A program made the position numbers and the translations under genes. 64,000 nt of DNA from Schizophyllum amplum (Eukaryota; Basidiomycota; Agaricomycetes; Agaricales; Schizophyllaceae), in NCBI GenBank assembly GCA_007026445.1, contig VDMD01000001.1:3410001-3474000 (forward strand), in the 5' to 3' direction. Shown here piece after piece: positions 35,484 to 49,440 of the stretch. Each line of letters begins with the position of its first letter. Within the stretch, counting starts at the first letter, position 1. The notes beneath the pieces are model-generated. The model was not told the origin of the DNA. It did not search any database and was given only the letters and a program-made list of their open reading frames with translations.

Positions 35484-36359
35484 TCATGCGTCGTCCTCCC
35501 GCGTACGCTTGGCGCCAGACGATAAGGCTGGTGTCATCACTGGGGGTGCTGCCACCCCCGTAACTCCCACCACGAGACCCTTGAGCCAACCGTTCTCCCG
35601 GCGGAGGCCTTCGCACTCGCGCTCAAGCTCATTGACACGGGTTTCGAGTTCCTTCGCCTTGCCCTCGAGCGCAGCCTCGCGCTCCTTCTTCTTCTGGCGG
35701 AAGCGCGCAGAGGCGGCGGTGTTGCGCTTGCGCTTATCTTCCGAAGCGGAGACAGGCGTGAGATCGGACGGGGGAGACACGGGCGACATCTCCTCGCTGG
35801 AGCGCCGGGTCCGCTGACGCTTCGCCGCCGGCGGCTGCTCAGGCGCGGGTGTCGGCGCGGGAGCAGGAGGCATGGACGGAGGCATCGATGACGAGAAGTT
35901 TTGTAGCGCGAGCAGCTGGGCGATGGTGATCGGCTGCTGTGCAGGCGGGGGTGCTGGAGCATACTGTTCCTGGGGCAGAGGCTGGGGTGGGGGGACGGGA
36001 GGGTACTGGAAGGAGTAGTTGGCGGGGAAGTTGGCGAGGAGCGCGTTCAGATCGAACTGCGGCTCGGGCTGGTAGCGGGGGACGTTCGAGCCAAGGTCGG
36101 TACCAGTGATAACGTTGGAGTGTCCGTCGCGCAGAGCGGCTGCTGCGGCATCAATGCCATGCAGCTCATTTTCGTCCTCCTCCGAGCTGTCCTTCTCAGC
36201 AAAGTCGCGCTTCTCGAGGACAGGGCTGTCATCGTTCTGGAAGGCAAGATTTGTCCAGAGATCGAGCTGGGCGGAGAGGTCGGGGACGTTCAGAAGATCA
36301 TGGTCTGCCGCAGAGGGCGGGGAGTGAATCTCGTTGAGGCCGGCGAGGTGGGATGGCAT
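35484..36359 (-). CDS. bZIP transcription factor (Cys3/MetR-like basic region)
   Basis: A single uninterrupted frame of 291 residues, ATG at 36359 (MPSHLAGLNEIHSPPSAADH). The N-terminal half is acidic (EKDSSEEDENELHG) and Pro-rich, as in activation domains. The bZIP lies at about residues 208-262: the basic region DKRKRNTAASARFRQKKKER contains the NxxAAxxFR-type core N-T-A-A-S-A-R-F-R, and a short leucine zipper follows (heptads in KELETRVNELERECEGLRRE). This basic region is the type seen in fungal sulfur/nitrogen regulators (Cys3, MetR, Zip1), so a metabolic regulator is likely, though the target is inference. TGA at 35484-35486. The lack of introns is unusual for this window. Confidence 0.9.
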   Translation of the reverse strand: MPSHLAGLNEIHSPPSAADHDLLNVPDLSAQLDLWTNLAFQNDDSPVLEKRDFAEKDSSEEDENELHGIDAAAAALRDGHSNVITGTDLGSNVPRYQPEPQFDLNALLANFPANYSFQYPPVPPPQPLPQEQYAPAPPPAQQPITIAQLLALQNFSSSMPPSMPPAPAPTPAPEQPPAAKRQRTRRSSEEMSPVSPPSDLTPVSASEDKRKRNTAASARFRQKKKEREAALEGKAKELETRVNELERECEGLRRENGWLKGLVVGVTGVAAPPVMTPALSSGAKRTREDDA

Positions 36360-37506
36360 GGTCGCGTTGTTCAGATGCGGGCGATGAGGTGATCGAGGCG
36401 AATTCGGTGGTGAGCGATGGTGGAAAGGATGACGGGAAGACGGCTCATATGTGCACCGGCCCCTTTACATATGGGCGCCTGGAGATGGCGCCCGTAGCTG
36501 ACTAACACCTACTAGGACCGGTTAGGGGTATCCGCTGGCGGTCCGCGCTGATGTTGAATTGGCGTCAAGAGCCACGCCCTTCTGAGCACAATGGATGCGT
36601 CAGCGACAAAGTCTTACCAAGCGTTTACTTAGTGGTGCCCTGAACCTCTTATCTTTCTCCTCCAGGTCAGCTGCACGACCGGCTCTGAGCTTCCTCCCTG
36701 CTGCTCGTCGCTGCAGAGTCGGGACAATTTCTCGGGATGGTCAAGCGGGGATGAACTGGGATTGTGGACAAGATCTCCGATGATAAGGTGTTATCAAACG
36801 CTGCAACAGCACTGGTCAACCACGTTTTTCTATAGCGGGTCGATCAACACACCCATATATATTGTCTATTCGCCGGGGCGCGCCTGGGACAATACATACC
36901 TTAGAGCACGAGGGGGACCTTGTTCTGAATACAGACCTCAGGAAACCGGCTGGAAAGCAGGCCATAACAAGCAGGAGGTGCTCTGAGTAAAGCATGTCCC
37001 TATCCTGCCTCCCACGGCATGGGCGTCCCGCACTGGTGTACTGCAAGTGTACTGTATTGAAGCTGGAGTCCCAGTACATACCAGACGGTCCAGACCACGG
37101 GCAATGATACGCAGCCGTATCGGATCATGCAGTCGAGAGACCGTCGGATCCGTCAAGGACGCCGCCCGCATACAATGAGATACAATGTCGGCGAAAGCGC
37201 TGCCTCTCCAAATGAAGTGCCCGGGATTGTCGGACCTGTAGGCGCCTTTGACTCAGCCGAGGCTTGCTCAGGAAGGTAGGCGATAGAAACGTTGTTTTGC
37301 GGTGTTTACGTACGGAGAAGTTCGAGTTGAACTTCCTTTGTTCGACAAAAAAGGAAGTGATCACGTGTTCAATGTTCATATTTCCGCAGCTTTCTGTAGG
37401 GTTTGCCGATCGTAGTAAACGAAGCGAGCAACCCACCATATATATATATATATATACAACGTTTGAACGATATATAGAGAGCAGCAAGTCAATGGCTTAG
37501 TGGCTG
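36360..37506. other. intergenic region upstream of the bZIP gene
   Basis: About 1.15 kb between the bZIP start and the Hsp70 stop, holding the bZIP promoter/leader and the Hsp70 3' region with an AT dinucleotide run. No gene seen. Confidence 0.45.
37438..37456. repeat. AT dinucleotide microsatellite
   Basis: Nineteen bases of alternating A and T, 51 bp past the Hsp70 stop codon, in its likely 3' UTR. Confidence 0.9.
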
Positions 37507-40256
<2,750 letters not shown>

Positions 40257-40887
40257 GATAAGGCTGAGGTGGGGGCCCGGAGCGTTGATTGGGAGGATCG
40301 AGCACAGAGGGCAACAGTTTTGTAGCCCTAGTCTGACGTGTACCCAGCGCTGTAGAAGTGCGTGCGTCAACGTGTCCTCTTTCGTACGTGTCGCCGACTG
40401 TGCGATGTGACTCCTGTAGACTCAGTTACAGAGTAACAAAGCAGGTTCAGGAAAGTTCAAGAACCCCAGGAGAATAATCGTTGTGGTTGAAGGTGTCAGT
40501 CTGGTGTCAGTTGGACCGGCGGGGCGACGGTCAACGTCCGAAAAGCAACAGCCATTGACAGGATGCAGCCATGCATTGAATTTGAAGAGCTATAATAGCG
40601 CAGAATAAGAGAAGAAGGGACTATGTTTCGCCGGGGTATAATGCATAATAAATTGAATTTGGACTTGAACTTCGAACTTGAGTGATGGTCGGGAGCTGGT
40701 CGGGAGCTGGTCGCCGCTAAGAGGAACAGCGGCGACGCCACCGGCGCTTGGACCGATCACGCGTCATTCGTTTTTTGGAAGTTCGCCAACATCCACGCGT
40801 CTTGCCCGCCTCCCCCGCCGTCGCCGCCGTCGTCGCCAGAGCCATCTCAGGCGTTCTCCGCCGCGGGTGCTCCCCTTTTCAGGTAAA
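40257..40887. promoter_or_regulatory. bidirectional promoter, ER Hsp70 / RSE1
   Basis: About 630 bp between head-to-head start codons. It contains a perfect heat-shock element (40445-40464) nearer the Hsp70 gene and an 11-bp tandem repeat (GGTCGGGAGCT twice, 40687-40708) nearer RSE1. Confidence 0.6.
40445..40464. promoter_or_regulatory. heat-shock element (HSF1 site), four perfect units
   Basis: Four contiguous alternating pentamers nTTCn-nGAAn-nTTCn-nGAAn with no mismatch, 189 bp upstream of the Hsp70 ATG. Three units are enough for HSF binding; four perfect ones make a strong site. Expected role: heat induction of the ER Hsp70. Confidence 0.85.
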
Positions 40888-43800
40888 ATGCATCTGTACA
40901 ATCTCACGCTTCAACCGCCAACGGCCGCTGTTCAAGCTGTTGTTGGCAACTTTTCCGGCGCGCGTCACCAAGAAATAGTCCTTTGCCATGGCACGCGCCT
41001 CGAACTTCTACGCCCAGATGTCCAGACGGGCAAGCTTTCGACGGTTATTGCTACGGACGTGTTTGGCTCCATTCGCTCGATCGCTGCGTTCAGGTTGACG
41101 GGAGGGACCAAGGGTGAGCTCCCGTACGTGTCTCTCTCCTTCTCGGCATTTACACTCCCCTTAGATCATCTCATCCTAGGCTCTGATTCTGGGCGTATCA
41201 TTATCTTGGACTATGACCCGAAGACGACGAGCTTCATCAAGCTGCACCAAGAAACCTACGGCAAGTCTGGCGCGCGTCGAATAGTCCCCGGGCAGTATCT
41301 TGCGACCGACCCGAAGGGACGCAGTGTTATGATCGCCTCCGTGGAGAAATCCAAGCTTGTGTACATTCTCAATCGCGACGCGGCCGCGAACCTCACGATT
41401 TCGTCTCCCCTCGAGGCGCACAAGAATAACGCCATCATCCACCACATAGTCGCGGTTGATGTTGGCTTTGAGAACCCTATATTCGCTGCCCTTGAAGTGG
41501 ACTACTCGGAGTCCGACCAGGACCCCACGGGAGAAGCGTTCAACAATGCGGCGAAGGTGATCACATAGCCTTCCTCTCGAGCGTATGGGCGCTTATGTGT
41601 TCCCAGATGTTGACCTACTATGAACTGGATCTAGGGTTGAACCATGTTGTTCGGAAATGGAGCGAGCCGACCGATCCACGAGCCAATCTTCTTGTTCAAG
41701 TCCCAGGCGGCCAGCTGGCTTCTTCGGATCGTTTTGACGGTCCGTCCGGCGTACTCATATGTTGCGAGGACCACATTATCTACCGCCACATGGACGCCCC
41801 CCAACACCGCGTGCCAATTCCGCGAAGAAACCATCCCTTAGAGGACCCAGAACGGGGCATCATCATTGTAGCGGCGGTCATGCACAAGATGAAGGTCAGT
41901 ACTCCAGTTGATTCATCAAGTTGTAAGCACTTATGCATCTGGTTCAGGGTGCATTCTTCTTTCTCCTGCAAAGCGAAGACGGCGATCTTTTCAAGGTCAC
42001 GATTGAACATGAAGACGAGGAGGTCAAGGAGGTCAAGATCAAGTACTTTGATACGGTCCCGGTCGCGTCCAGTCTGTGCATCTTGAAATCCGGCTTCCTC
42101 TTTGTCGCTTCAGAATTCGGTAACCAGTAAGCAAGTCCGGATATCATCGAGAGACAGGAACTAACGGCGGTGTAGCTACCTGTATCAGTTCCAGAAACTC
42201 GGCGATGACGATGAGGAGCTTGAATTCAGCTCGACGTCTTACCCGTCACTCGGTATGGCCGATCCGCTGATGCCTCTCCCCCATGCGCATTTCAAGCCGC
42301 ATGCACTGGACAACCTGGCAGTTGCCGATGAGTTGGAGTCCTTGGACCCCATATTGGACTCCAAGGTGTTGAACCTCATGCCCAATTCGGACACACCGCA
42401 GATTTTCGCTGCGTGTGGTCGGGGGGCGCGGAGTTCTCTGCGGACATTGCGGCACGGGCTCGAGGTCGAGGAGAGTGTCAGCTCGGACTTGCCTGGTATC
42501 CCGAACGCGGTATGGACGACGAAGAAGAAGGAGGATGGTGAGTCCTCTACATCGCTGTCGTTACAATATACTAAAACTTCGTAGATGCTTACGACTCATA
42601 CATCATCTTGTCCTTCGTGAACGGCACTCTCGTGCTCTCCATTGGCGAGACGATTGAAGAAGTGCAGGATACCGGCTTTCTGTCATCCGCGCCAACTCTC
42701 GCTGTGCAGCAAATAGGCTCGGACGCGCTCCTGCAAGTCCACCCCCAGGGCATTCGACACGTCCTGTCCGATCGGCGCGTGAACGAGTGGCGGGTGCCAC
42801 AGGGCAAGAGCATCGTGCAGGCGACGACCAACAAGCGGCAGGTGGTCGTCGCGCTGAGCTCGGCGGAGTTGGTCTACTTTGAGCTTGACCTCGACGGTCA
42901 GCTGAACGAGTATCAGGACCGGAAGGCGATGGGCAGCACTGTGCTCGCACTCAGTGTTGGCGAGGTTCCGGAGGGCCGTCAGAGAACACCATTCTTGGTA
43001 CGTTTCTTTCCGTTTGTCGTGATACTTTACTTACTGTCCATGGCAGGCCGTTGGCTGCGAGGACCAGACAGTGCGCATCATCTCACTCGACCCCGAGAGC
43101 ACGCTCGACACCATCTCGTTGCAAGCACTCACCGCGCCTCCGTCCTCGATCTGCATTGCGGAGATGCTCGACGCCGCGATCAACAAGACGCACCCGACCA
43201 TGTTCGTGAACATTGGCCTGCAGAACGGCGTGCTCCTGCGCACCGTGCTCGACCCGCTCACCGGCCAGCTGACGGACACGCGAACACGTTTCCTTGGGAC
43301 GCGGCCAGTGAAGCTTGTCCGCGTTGCGGTGCAGCGCAACCCGGCGATCATGGCGCTGAGCTCTCGGAGCTGGCTGAACTATACGTACCAAAACATGGTG
43401 GCGTTTACGCCGCTCATCTTCGAAGCGTTGGACTTTGCCTGGAGCTTCAGCGCGGAGCTGAGCCCGGAGGGGTTGATTGGGATCACTGGGAGTGTTTTGA
43501 GGTGAGTGTTGCAGTTTTGATCGCGCGTTCGGAGAGGTGGCAAAGATGAGAACAAAGGGACCGTAAAGTCTACGGACTTGACGAAACTATTTTTCAATTG
43601 ATCCTACTGAGCCTCCACCTCTTCCTCTTTGCTTCTGTTTTATAAACAGCCAACTAAATCATTTGCAGAATATTCCAGATACCAAAGCTGGGTACAAAGC
43701 TCAAGCAGGACTCGCTTCCTCTCTCGTACACCCCGCGCAAGTTCATCACCCACCCCAACAACCACTACTTCTACATGATAGAGAGCGATCACCGCGTCTA

Positions 43801-45095
43801 CGGCGATGAGGCTGCGCAGGAGAAGATTCTCGACCTCGCCTCCAAGGGCAAGGCCATCGATGAGGAGGTGGTCAATCTTCCCGTCACGGAGTTCGGGCGC
43901 GTGAAGGCACGCGCTGGGACGTGGGGGTCGTGCATTCGGATTATCGACCCAGCGCAGAATCGTACGGTAGCGGTCTTCCCGCTGGACAACAATGAGGCGG
44001 CGTTCTCGATTGCGGTTGTGCCATTCACGGCGCGCAATGGGGAGCTGTTCTTGGTAGTGGGGACTGCGGCGAATACGCTGGTCGCACCGAGGTCGTGCAG
44101 TAGTGGGTATCTGCGGACTTACCGGTTCACGGACGACGGGGCGGGCTTGGAGTTACACCATAAGGTGTGTGAATCGGCACTTTGGGTGGGAAAGCGAGCT
44201 GAATATGCTTGCAGACGGAGACAGACGACGTACCGCTGGCTCTTTTGGCCTTCCAGGGGCGACTGGCTGCTGGTGTGGGCAAGGCGTTGAGGATATACGA
44301 CATCGGCAAGAAGAAGCTGTTGCGGAAGGTCGAGAACAAGGTATGTGAGGATCGTCGTTCTCGCCTTCGACTGCTGACTGTTCATCATAGACCTTCACGG
44401 CGGCCATTGTCACGCTGAACACGCAAGGCTCGCGTATCATTGCAGGCGACATGCAGGAGTCGCTCATGTACGCCGTGTACAAAGCGCCCGAGAATAGGCT
44501 GCTGGTCTTTGCCGACGACCCCCAGCCCCGATGGATATCCGCAGCGACAATGGTGGATTACTCCACCGTCGCTGCTGGCGATCGGTTCGGGAACGTCTTC
44601 GTCAACCGACTAGACTCGAAAGTCTCCGACCAAGTCGACGATGACCCGACAGGTGCTGGCATTCTGCACGAGAAAGGCATTCTGATGGGCGCGCCGCACA
44701 AAACGAAGTTACTCTGCCACTTCCACGTCGGCGACCTTATCACGTCCATTCACAAGGTCGCGCTCGTCGCCGGTGGGCGTGAGGTGCTCCTGTACACCGG
44801 CCTGCACGGGACGATCGGCATGCTGGTGCCCTTTGTGTCGAAGGAGGACGTGGACTTTATCAGTACGCTGGAGCAGCACATGCGCTCGGAGCAGAGTAGT
44901 CTGGTGGGCCGGGATCAGCTGAGCTGGCGAGGATATTACACGCCAGTGAAGGCGGTCGTGGATGGCGATCTGTGCGAGACGTTTGCGAAATTGCCGGCCT
45001 CGAAGCAAAGCGCCATCGCAAACGAGCTCGACCGGACGGTGGGCGAGGTGCTGAAAAAGCTGGACTCGTTGCGGACGACGACATCTGGGTTCTGA
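40888..45095 (+). CDS. RSE1: pre-mRNA splicing factor RSE1 (SF3b subunit SF3B3)
   Basis: Large beta-propeller scaffold of the SF3b part of U2 snRNP, needed for branch-site recognition. ATG at 40888 gives [20 protein letters not shown], the typical start. Introns at about 41114-41164, 41899-41947 and several further positions are removed to give about 1,210 residues. Conserved pieces: [117 protein letters not shown], and the C-terminal [48 protein letters not shown] and [19 protein letters not shown]. All three propellers and the C-terminal helices are represented. TGA at 45093-45095. Confidence 0.96.
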
Positions 45096-45340
45096 TACGT
45101 GCGTGTCTCCACCGATGGTCCTTTTCTTGCTCTTACTTTACGTGTTGTGATGTGCATACATACCTTATATAGTTGTACTTGTAGAGAATCAACAGCGTCG
45201 CAGCTGTATCTGGGAGCTGTGCGTAAGGACATGTGAGAATCGCAGTCTCCGAACAATGGCGGGGAATCGAAGCTGACATCATTGGAAATATTGGAAGTAG
45301 AAAACGTCGAGTGTTGGCTTGCCTTCGACCACCAATAAGT

Positions 45341-45992
45341 ATGCAGTCCCTCGCCGCGCGCACCATCCTGCGTTCGCCCGTCGCTCTGACGATCCCGCGG
45401 ACGTTCTGCCGATCGCTCGTCACGCTCAAGAGCGTCAAGGTGCGCGAGTGGAGTACCGTATCTGGCAATGCGCCAAGCTGACTGATCGTAGTACACGGCA
45501 AACGCGCTTGCCAAAGGCGCCGGGCGCAATGGTGAAGTCAAGTCTGGTGACCTCAACTTGAAGCTAGCCATGCCTCAGGAGCTCGGGGGCACTGGCGACG
45601 GTGCGAATCCGGAGCAACTCTTCGGTGCGTGTGCTTGTCAGCGATCTGTTCCGTCGTTTGCTGAGACAACCCAACCCAGGCATGGGCTATGCGGCGTGCT
45701 TTTTGTCCGCGTTGCAAGCGGTCGCGCGCAAGCAGGGCAAGACGGACGCGGTCAAGAACGCATCCGTCGCCGTCAGCGTGTCCATCGGCGAACCCAGCGA
45801 CAAGCCCGGTTTTGGGCTAGCTGTGGACCTGAAAGTCTCAGGCGCCGACGACGCGTTGATCAAGGGAGCGCATGAGGTGGGTCGCTGACGTCGCTCTTGG
45901 GGAACAATGAATGGACTGACCGATCCTTACAGATGTGTCCCTACAGCCGCGCCTTGGCAGAGGGCGTTGTTGTGAACGTCGGCAAGGCATGA
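45341..45992 (+). CDS. Ohr/OsmC-family organic hydroperoxide resistance protein, mitochondrial, both Cys present
   Basis: Thiol peroxidase of the Ohr/OsmC family that reduces organic hydroperoxides. Exon 1 (45341-45439) encodes a mitochondrial-type presequence (MQSLAARTILRSPVALTIPR, FCRSLVTLKSVK). Then YTANALAKGAGRNGEVKSGD, LAMPQELGGTGDGANPEQLF and GMGYAACFLSALQAV follow; the last carries the peroxidatic Cys (AACF). The second cysteine is in MCPYSRALAEGVVVNVGKA at the end; the Glu of NPEQL is also kept. TGA at 45990-45992. About 160 residues. It is followed 380 bp later by a paralogue on the same strand, so the pair is a tandem duplication. Confidence 0.93.
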
Positions 45993-46372
45993 GAGAAATT
46001 TGAAGGATGGGATAATCCTGTCGAGTAGTAAGCCATGATTAATCTGTGTGTACCATACCTTTGTGACTATGCCAGATAGCGCATACTTTCCAACCAGCCG
46101 GGAAAGCGATCCTTTAACAGCCTGCGGCGAGCCTTGTCGCCTTTTGACGTCATGCCCACCGCGCAAGGGCTTTGTTGGTCCCCGTGGGGACCGGTCATAC
46201 ATTCCCTGCCCCCAACATCACTGACAACGGACTTACCGGCGGTCGGTGCTGTTCGACGAATGTATGACGACAGAATACCTTCAACCTCATCCTTTATAGA
46301 GCGCGTGTATCTCACGTTCATCTCATTTTCCCCTACTTGACCGCCACGACAATCACACTCTATACACCTGCC

Positions 46373-47241
46373 ATGCTCTCTAGACTCGCACTCCGGTCAA
46401 GGCCTGCCCCGTCGCTCTTGAAGGCATCCCACCTTCGACAGTCTCGAAGCCTTGTAACGCTTTCGCCCAACGTCCTGGTACGTAGTCAATCTACTACTTT
46501 CTTCTTCTTGCTCATCGCTTTTTGTAGTACCTATCCTCTGCTGTTGCAGAGCAGCCCGGACGCGCCGGCGTTGTCAAGTCCAACACAGACACACCACTAG
46601 AGCTGACCTTCGCGCGACCCAAGACCATCGGCGGCAAGGGCAAAGGAGTACGTGTGCCTTGCTACCTCTTCGCACCACCAGCATCCTCCCTCGCGCGCCA
46701 CCGCCGTCACCACTACTATGCACACACCATACAACCTCTCCACCCGTTCCTCAAAGACTGACACCAAAACCAGACGACGCCAGAGCAGCTCCTCGCAATG
46801 GCAATGTCAACATCCTTCCTGGACGCAATGAACATCGCGGCGAGCAAGCAAGGCAAGAACGGGTCCCTCGCGAACGCGCGCGTCCACGCCGCAGCATTTC
46901 TAGGTCATGCGGACAACGGGCATGACGGCTTCGCGCTCTCAACAAACATCCTCGTGGAGAACGTGGACGATGACGAGGTGATCCTGGCTGCGCGAGAGGT
47001 GAGTGATGCCAGCAGCTAGCGGTGTGCGCTGGTGGCGTTGAGGTGGGAGCTCGGGGCTATGCCACGAATTGGCCCCGCAACCCCACAACTGCCACCGGTG
47101 GCGCTTCGAGGGCGCAGGAATGTCGGCTGATCACGTTTGCAGTTGTGCCCATTTAGCAAGGCGTTGAGCGAGGGCATTGAGGTCAAGATCATGAAGAAAG
47201 CGAAGACATCGCCTGAGGATGGGGAGGAGGAAGTCGACTGA
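46373..47241 (+). CDS. Ohr/OsmC-family paralogue lacking the peroxidatic cysteine
   Basis: Second copy of the Ohr/OsmC pair. Exon 1 encodes a presequence (MLSRLALRSRPAPSLLKASH then LRQSRSLVTLSPNVL); the motif RSLVTL is shared with the first copy. Splicing to TAC near 46530 gives YLSSAVAEQPGRAGVVKSNT, then LELTFARPKTIGGKGKG, TTPEQLLAMAMSTSFLDAMN, VHAAAFLGHADNGHDGFALS, and LCPFSKALSEGIEVKIMKK. Where the first copy has YAACFL this protein has MSTSFL, so the peroxidatic Cys is replaced by Ser, while the second Cys (LCPFS) and the PEQL Glu remain. The tail is longer and acidic (TSPEDGEEEVD). TGA at 47239-47241. The frame is intact, so the change is selected or tolerated, not decay. Confidence 0.88.
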
Positions 47242-48000
47242 CGGACACTACCAGTACTAGTACGGAGGCATTGTGGCGGCCTCCAGGGTTCTACAAGTAA
47301 TGCTATGTGTATACCCAATCTACTGAACAACCTATTATACGAGTCCACGATGTGTAATCCCACGCAGCCGTAGCAAGAAGAATGCGAATGCGAACCTTAC
47401 TCCAGATACACAAATGTCCGTGCTCGGCTACTGCTTCTGTCTGCGGCCCCTACCAAAAGCGGCTGTCCATTCACAATGCGTGAGAGCAGCGCAGAACCAT
47501 GATGGGGCCGTTGTATGCAACACACACAGCGCGGGAAGGCTGAATGGTAAGAAGGTCCAGAGGAGGTAGTCTTTCCATCGACTGTGCGTCGACGTCAGAA
47601 AGAACAGGCACTTTCACCACCAAGTAAAACGGAAGATCGATCCTGCGCTGCAACGCACCTATAGTACCAACTAGCAATGAGGTTAGCAAACAAGCCAGCT
47701 GATGCCCAACGTCGTAGTGCATGCATGTTCGTACTTAGGTGTCCTTTGTTCTGAGAATGGCAACACATACGAACTTCCTGAGCGTTGGTGTGCAATGACG
47801 CCGGAGATTGAACGAGTTTGAAGAATGAGCTGGAAGACTTCGATTGCGGAGGCGTGCACCTGAAGTTACCTTCGAATCGGAACGCAAGGCGAACAAGGAA
47901 TCCTTGCAGATTGCATGAGATGGCATAGAGGTTTTATAGCACGTCGAGCATAATGTGGTCGTGCCACCGCATAAGAAGTAAAAGGCATACGTGACTACAC
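47242..48000. other. 3' intergenic region between convergent genes
   Basis: About 760 bp between the Ohr-like stop and the RPS0 stop. An 83-codon minus frame at 47471-47722 preceded by a TATAG acceptor could be a terminal exon, but no upstream exon or family match is visible. Confidence 0.4.
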
Positions 48001-49010
48001 TTAATCCCAGGTGGTCGTGTTGCCAGCGTCCGCAGCCCACTGCGTCGCCGCGCCCGTGGGCTCGGCCGCCCAATCGGTGGGACCGCCTGCGGCCGGCTCC
48101 GCCGACCAGTCGAGAGCACCTGAAAGTATACGTGAGACCAGGCTTAACACGCGAGGCTGCGAGACACGAACCACCCTCGCCCGCCGCGAGTGCGGGGTTG
48201 ATCGCGCCAGCCTGAGGGCCGCTCGTGACCTCCCACTGGGACATGCCCGGCTGGGCCGCCGCCTCCTCAGCCTCGCCCGCAGCAGCGGCGGCCTTGGCCT
48301 GCGCCTCCTCCTGCTGCTGCTTCTCGACCTCATCAGGGTCGCGGTAGAAGAACATGTCAACCATGACGTTCCAGCCGTCGGCCGTACGCGGGATCGTGCC
48401 GCGCAGGCGGAGGACCTCACGGGCGAGCAACCACCAGATGAGACCGATCGAGTGGCGGGTCTTGTTGTTGGTGGGGATCGCGACGTCGACAAACTTGAGC
48501 GGCGCGTCCGTGTCGCAGAGCGCGATGACGGGGATGTTGACGTACGACGCCTCGCGGATCGCCTGGTGGTCAACGCGCGGGTCGGTCACGATGATCAAGC
48601 GCGGCTCCTTGAACGAGCGCGTGATGTAGTTGGTGAAGGAACCGGGGGTGAAGCGGCCGGCAATCGCCTGCGCGCCAGTGTTCGCGGCGAACTTGAGGAC
48701 AGCGCGGTGGCCGTACGGACGCGCGGAAATGACACAGACGTCGTTCGGGTTCTCGACGGCGGCGATGATACGCGCAGCCAAGACGAGCTTCTCCCAGGTC
48801 TTGCCGATGTTGATGACGTGGATGCCTGCTCACTGCCTCAGCGAGATTCGGGGGATACTGCTCGAACGACGCACCATCAGGCCGGCGCTTCCAGACATAC
48901 GGCTCCATCTGCTTGTCGCAGTTTTTCGTGCCCAGGTGGCACTGGGCAGCGAGGAGGTTCTGAATGTCCTCCTCGGTCGCGCTCAACACAGAGGGAAGTT
49001 TTGAAGACAT
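48001..49010 (-). CDS. RPS0: small-subunit ribosomal protein uS2 (RPS0/RPSA)
   Basis: Structural 40S ribosomal protein needed for 20S rRNA processing. ATG at 49010 ([20 protein letters not shown]); a 50-bp intron ending near 48825 joins RPDG to [18 protein letters not shown], the conserved junction. Then [59 protein letters not shown] and [20 protein letters not shown] follow. A second intron lies near the C-terminus, which is acidic with the W-repeat tail ([26 protein letters not shown]) typical of RPS0. TAA at 48001-48003. Confidence 0.96.
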
Positions 49011-49440
49011 CTTGAGGGTTCCTGCAGGGATGCGAATCAGTCGACCGTCATCCAAGCTGCGATGGTTCCATCCATCGCCTATTGCGCTCCTTTCGCTCCG
49101 TTCTTTCTCTCCGTGCGATATCTGGGCAGCAAGACGACGTACCGAGGGGCCGAACGTTCCTTGACGCTGGGCTCGACGCGCTTGACGATGGACTGGCGTT
49201 GTGTCGGTCGCCTAGTACTTTTCGATCAATCTCGCACGCGTGTCACGCAGTCACACTGTGACATGGCGTTGCGGTCGTTCGTCTCGACCTCTCTTGCCTC
49301 GCGCTTCAAGCTTCAAGCTTCAAGTATGCAGAGCATCCAGCGTTTATCATTGATTCGTGCATGGCGTACAAAAAGACAGGTAAGATGTAGATTATGCGTG
49401 CTATGTCCTTTCCTTCGACCAAAACAATGTTCATGGTATG
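49011..49440. other. RPS0 promoter and 3' region of the F-box gene
   Basis: About 430 bp. It contains three tandem copies of CTTCAAG (49304-49324), about 300 bp upstream of the RPS0 start. No gene seen. Confidence 0.5.
49304..49324. repeat. three tandem 7-bp repeats in the RPS0 upstream region
   Basis: CTTCAAG occurs three times in a row without a mismatch. It might be a protein-binding cluster or a slipped microsatellite. Confidence 0.8.

Noticed and set aside
47471..47722. 83-codon minus ORF between Ohr-like and RPS0 genes
   Set aside because: It may be a terminal exon but no upstream exon could be found, and it lies in the 3' region of two convergent genes.
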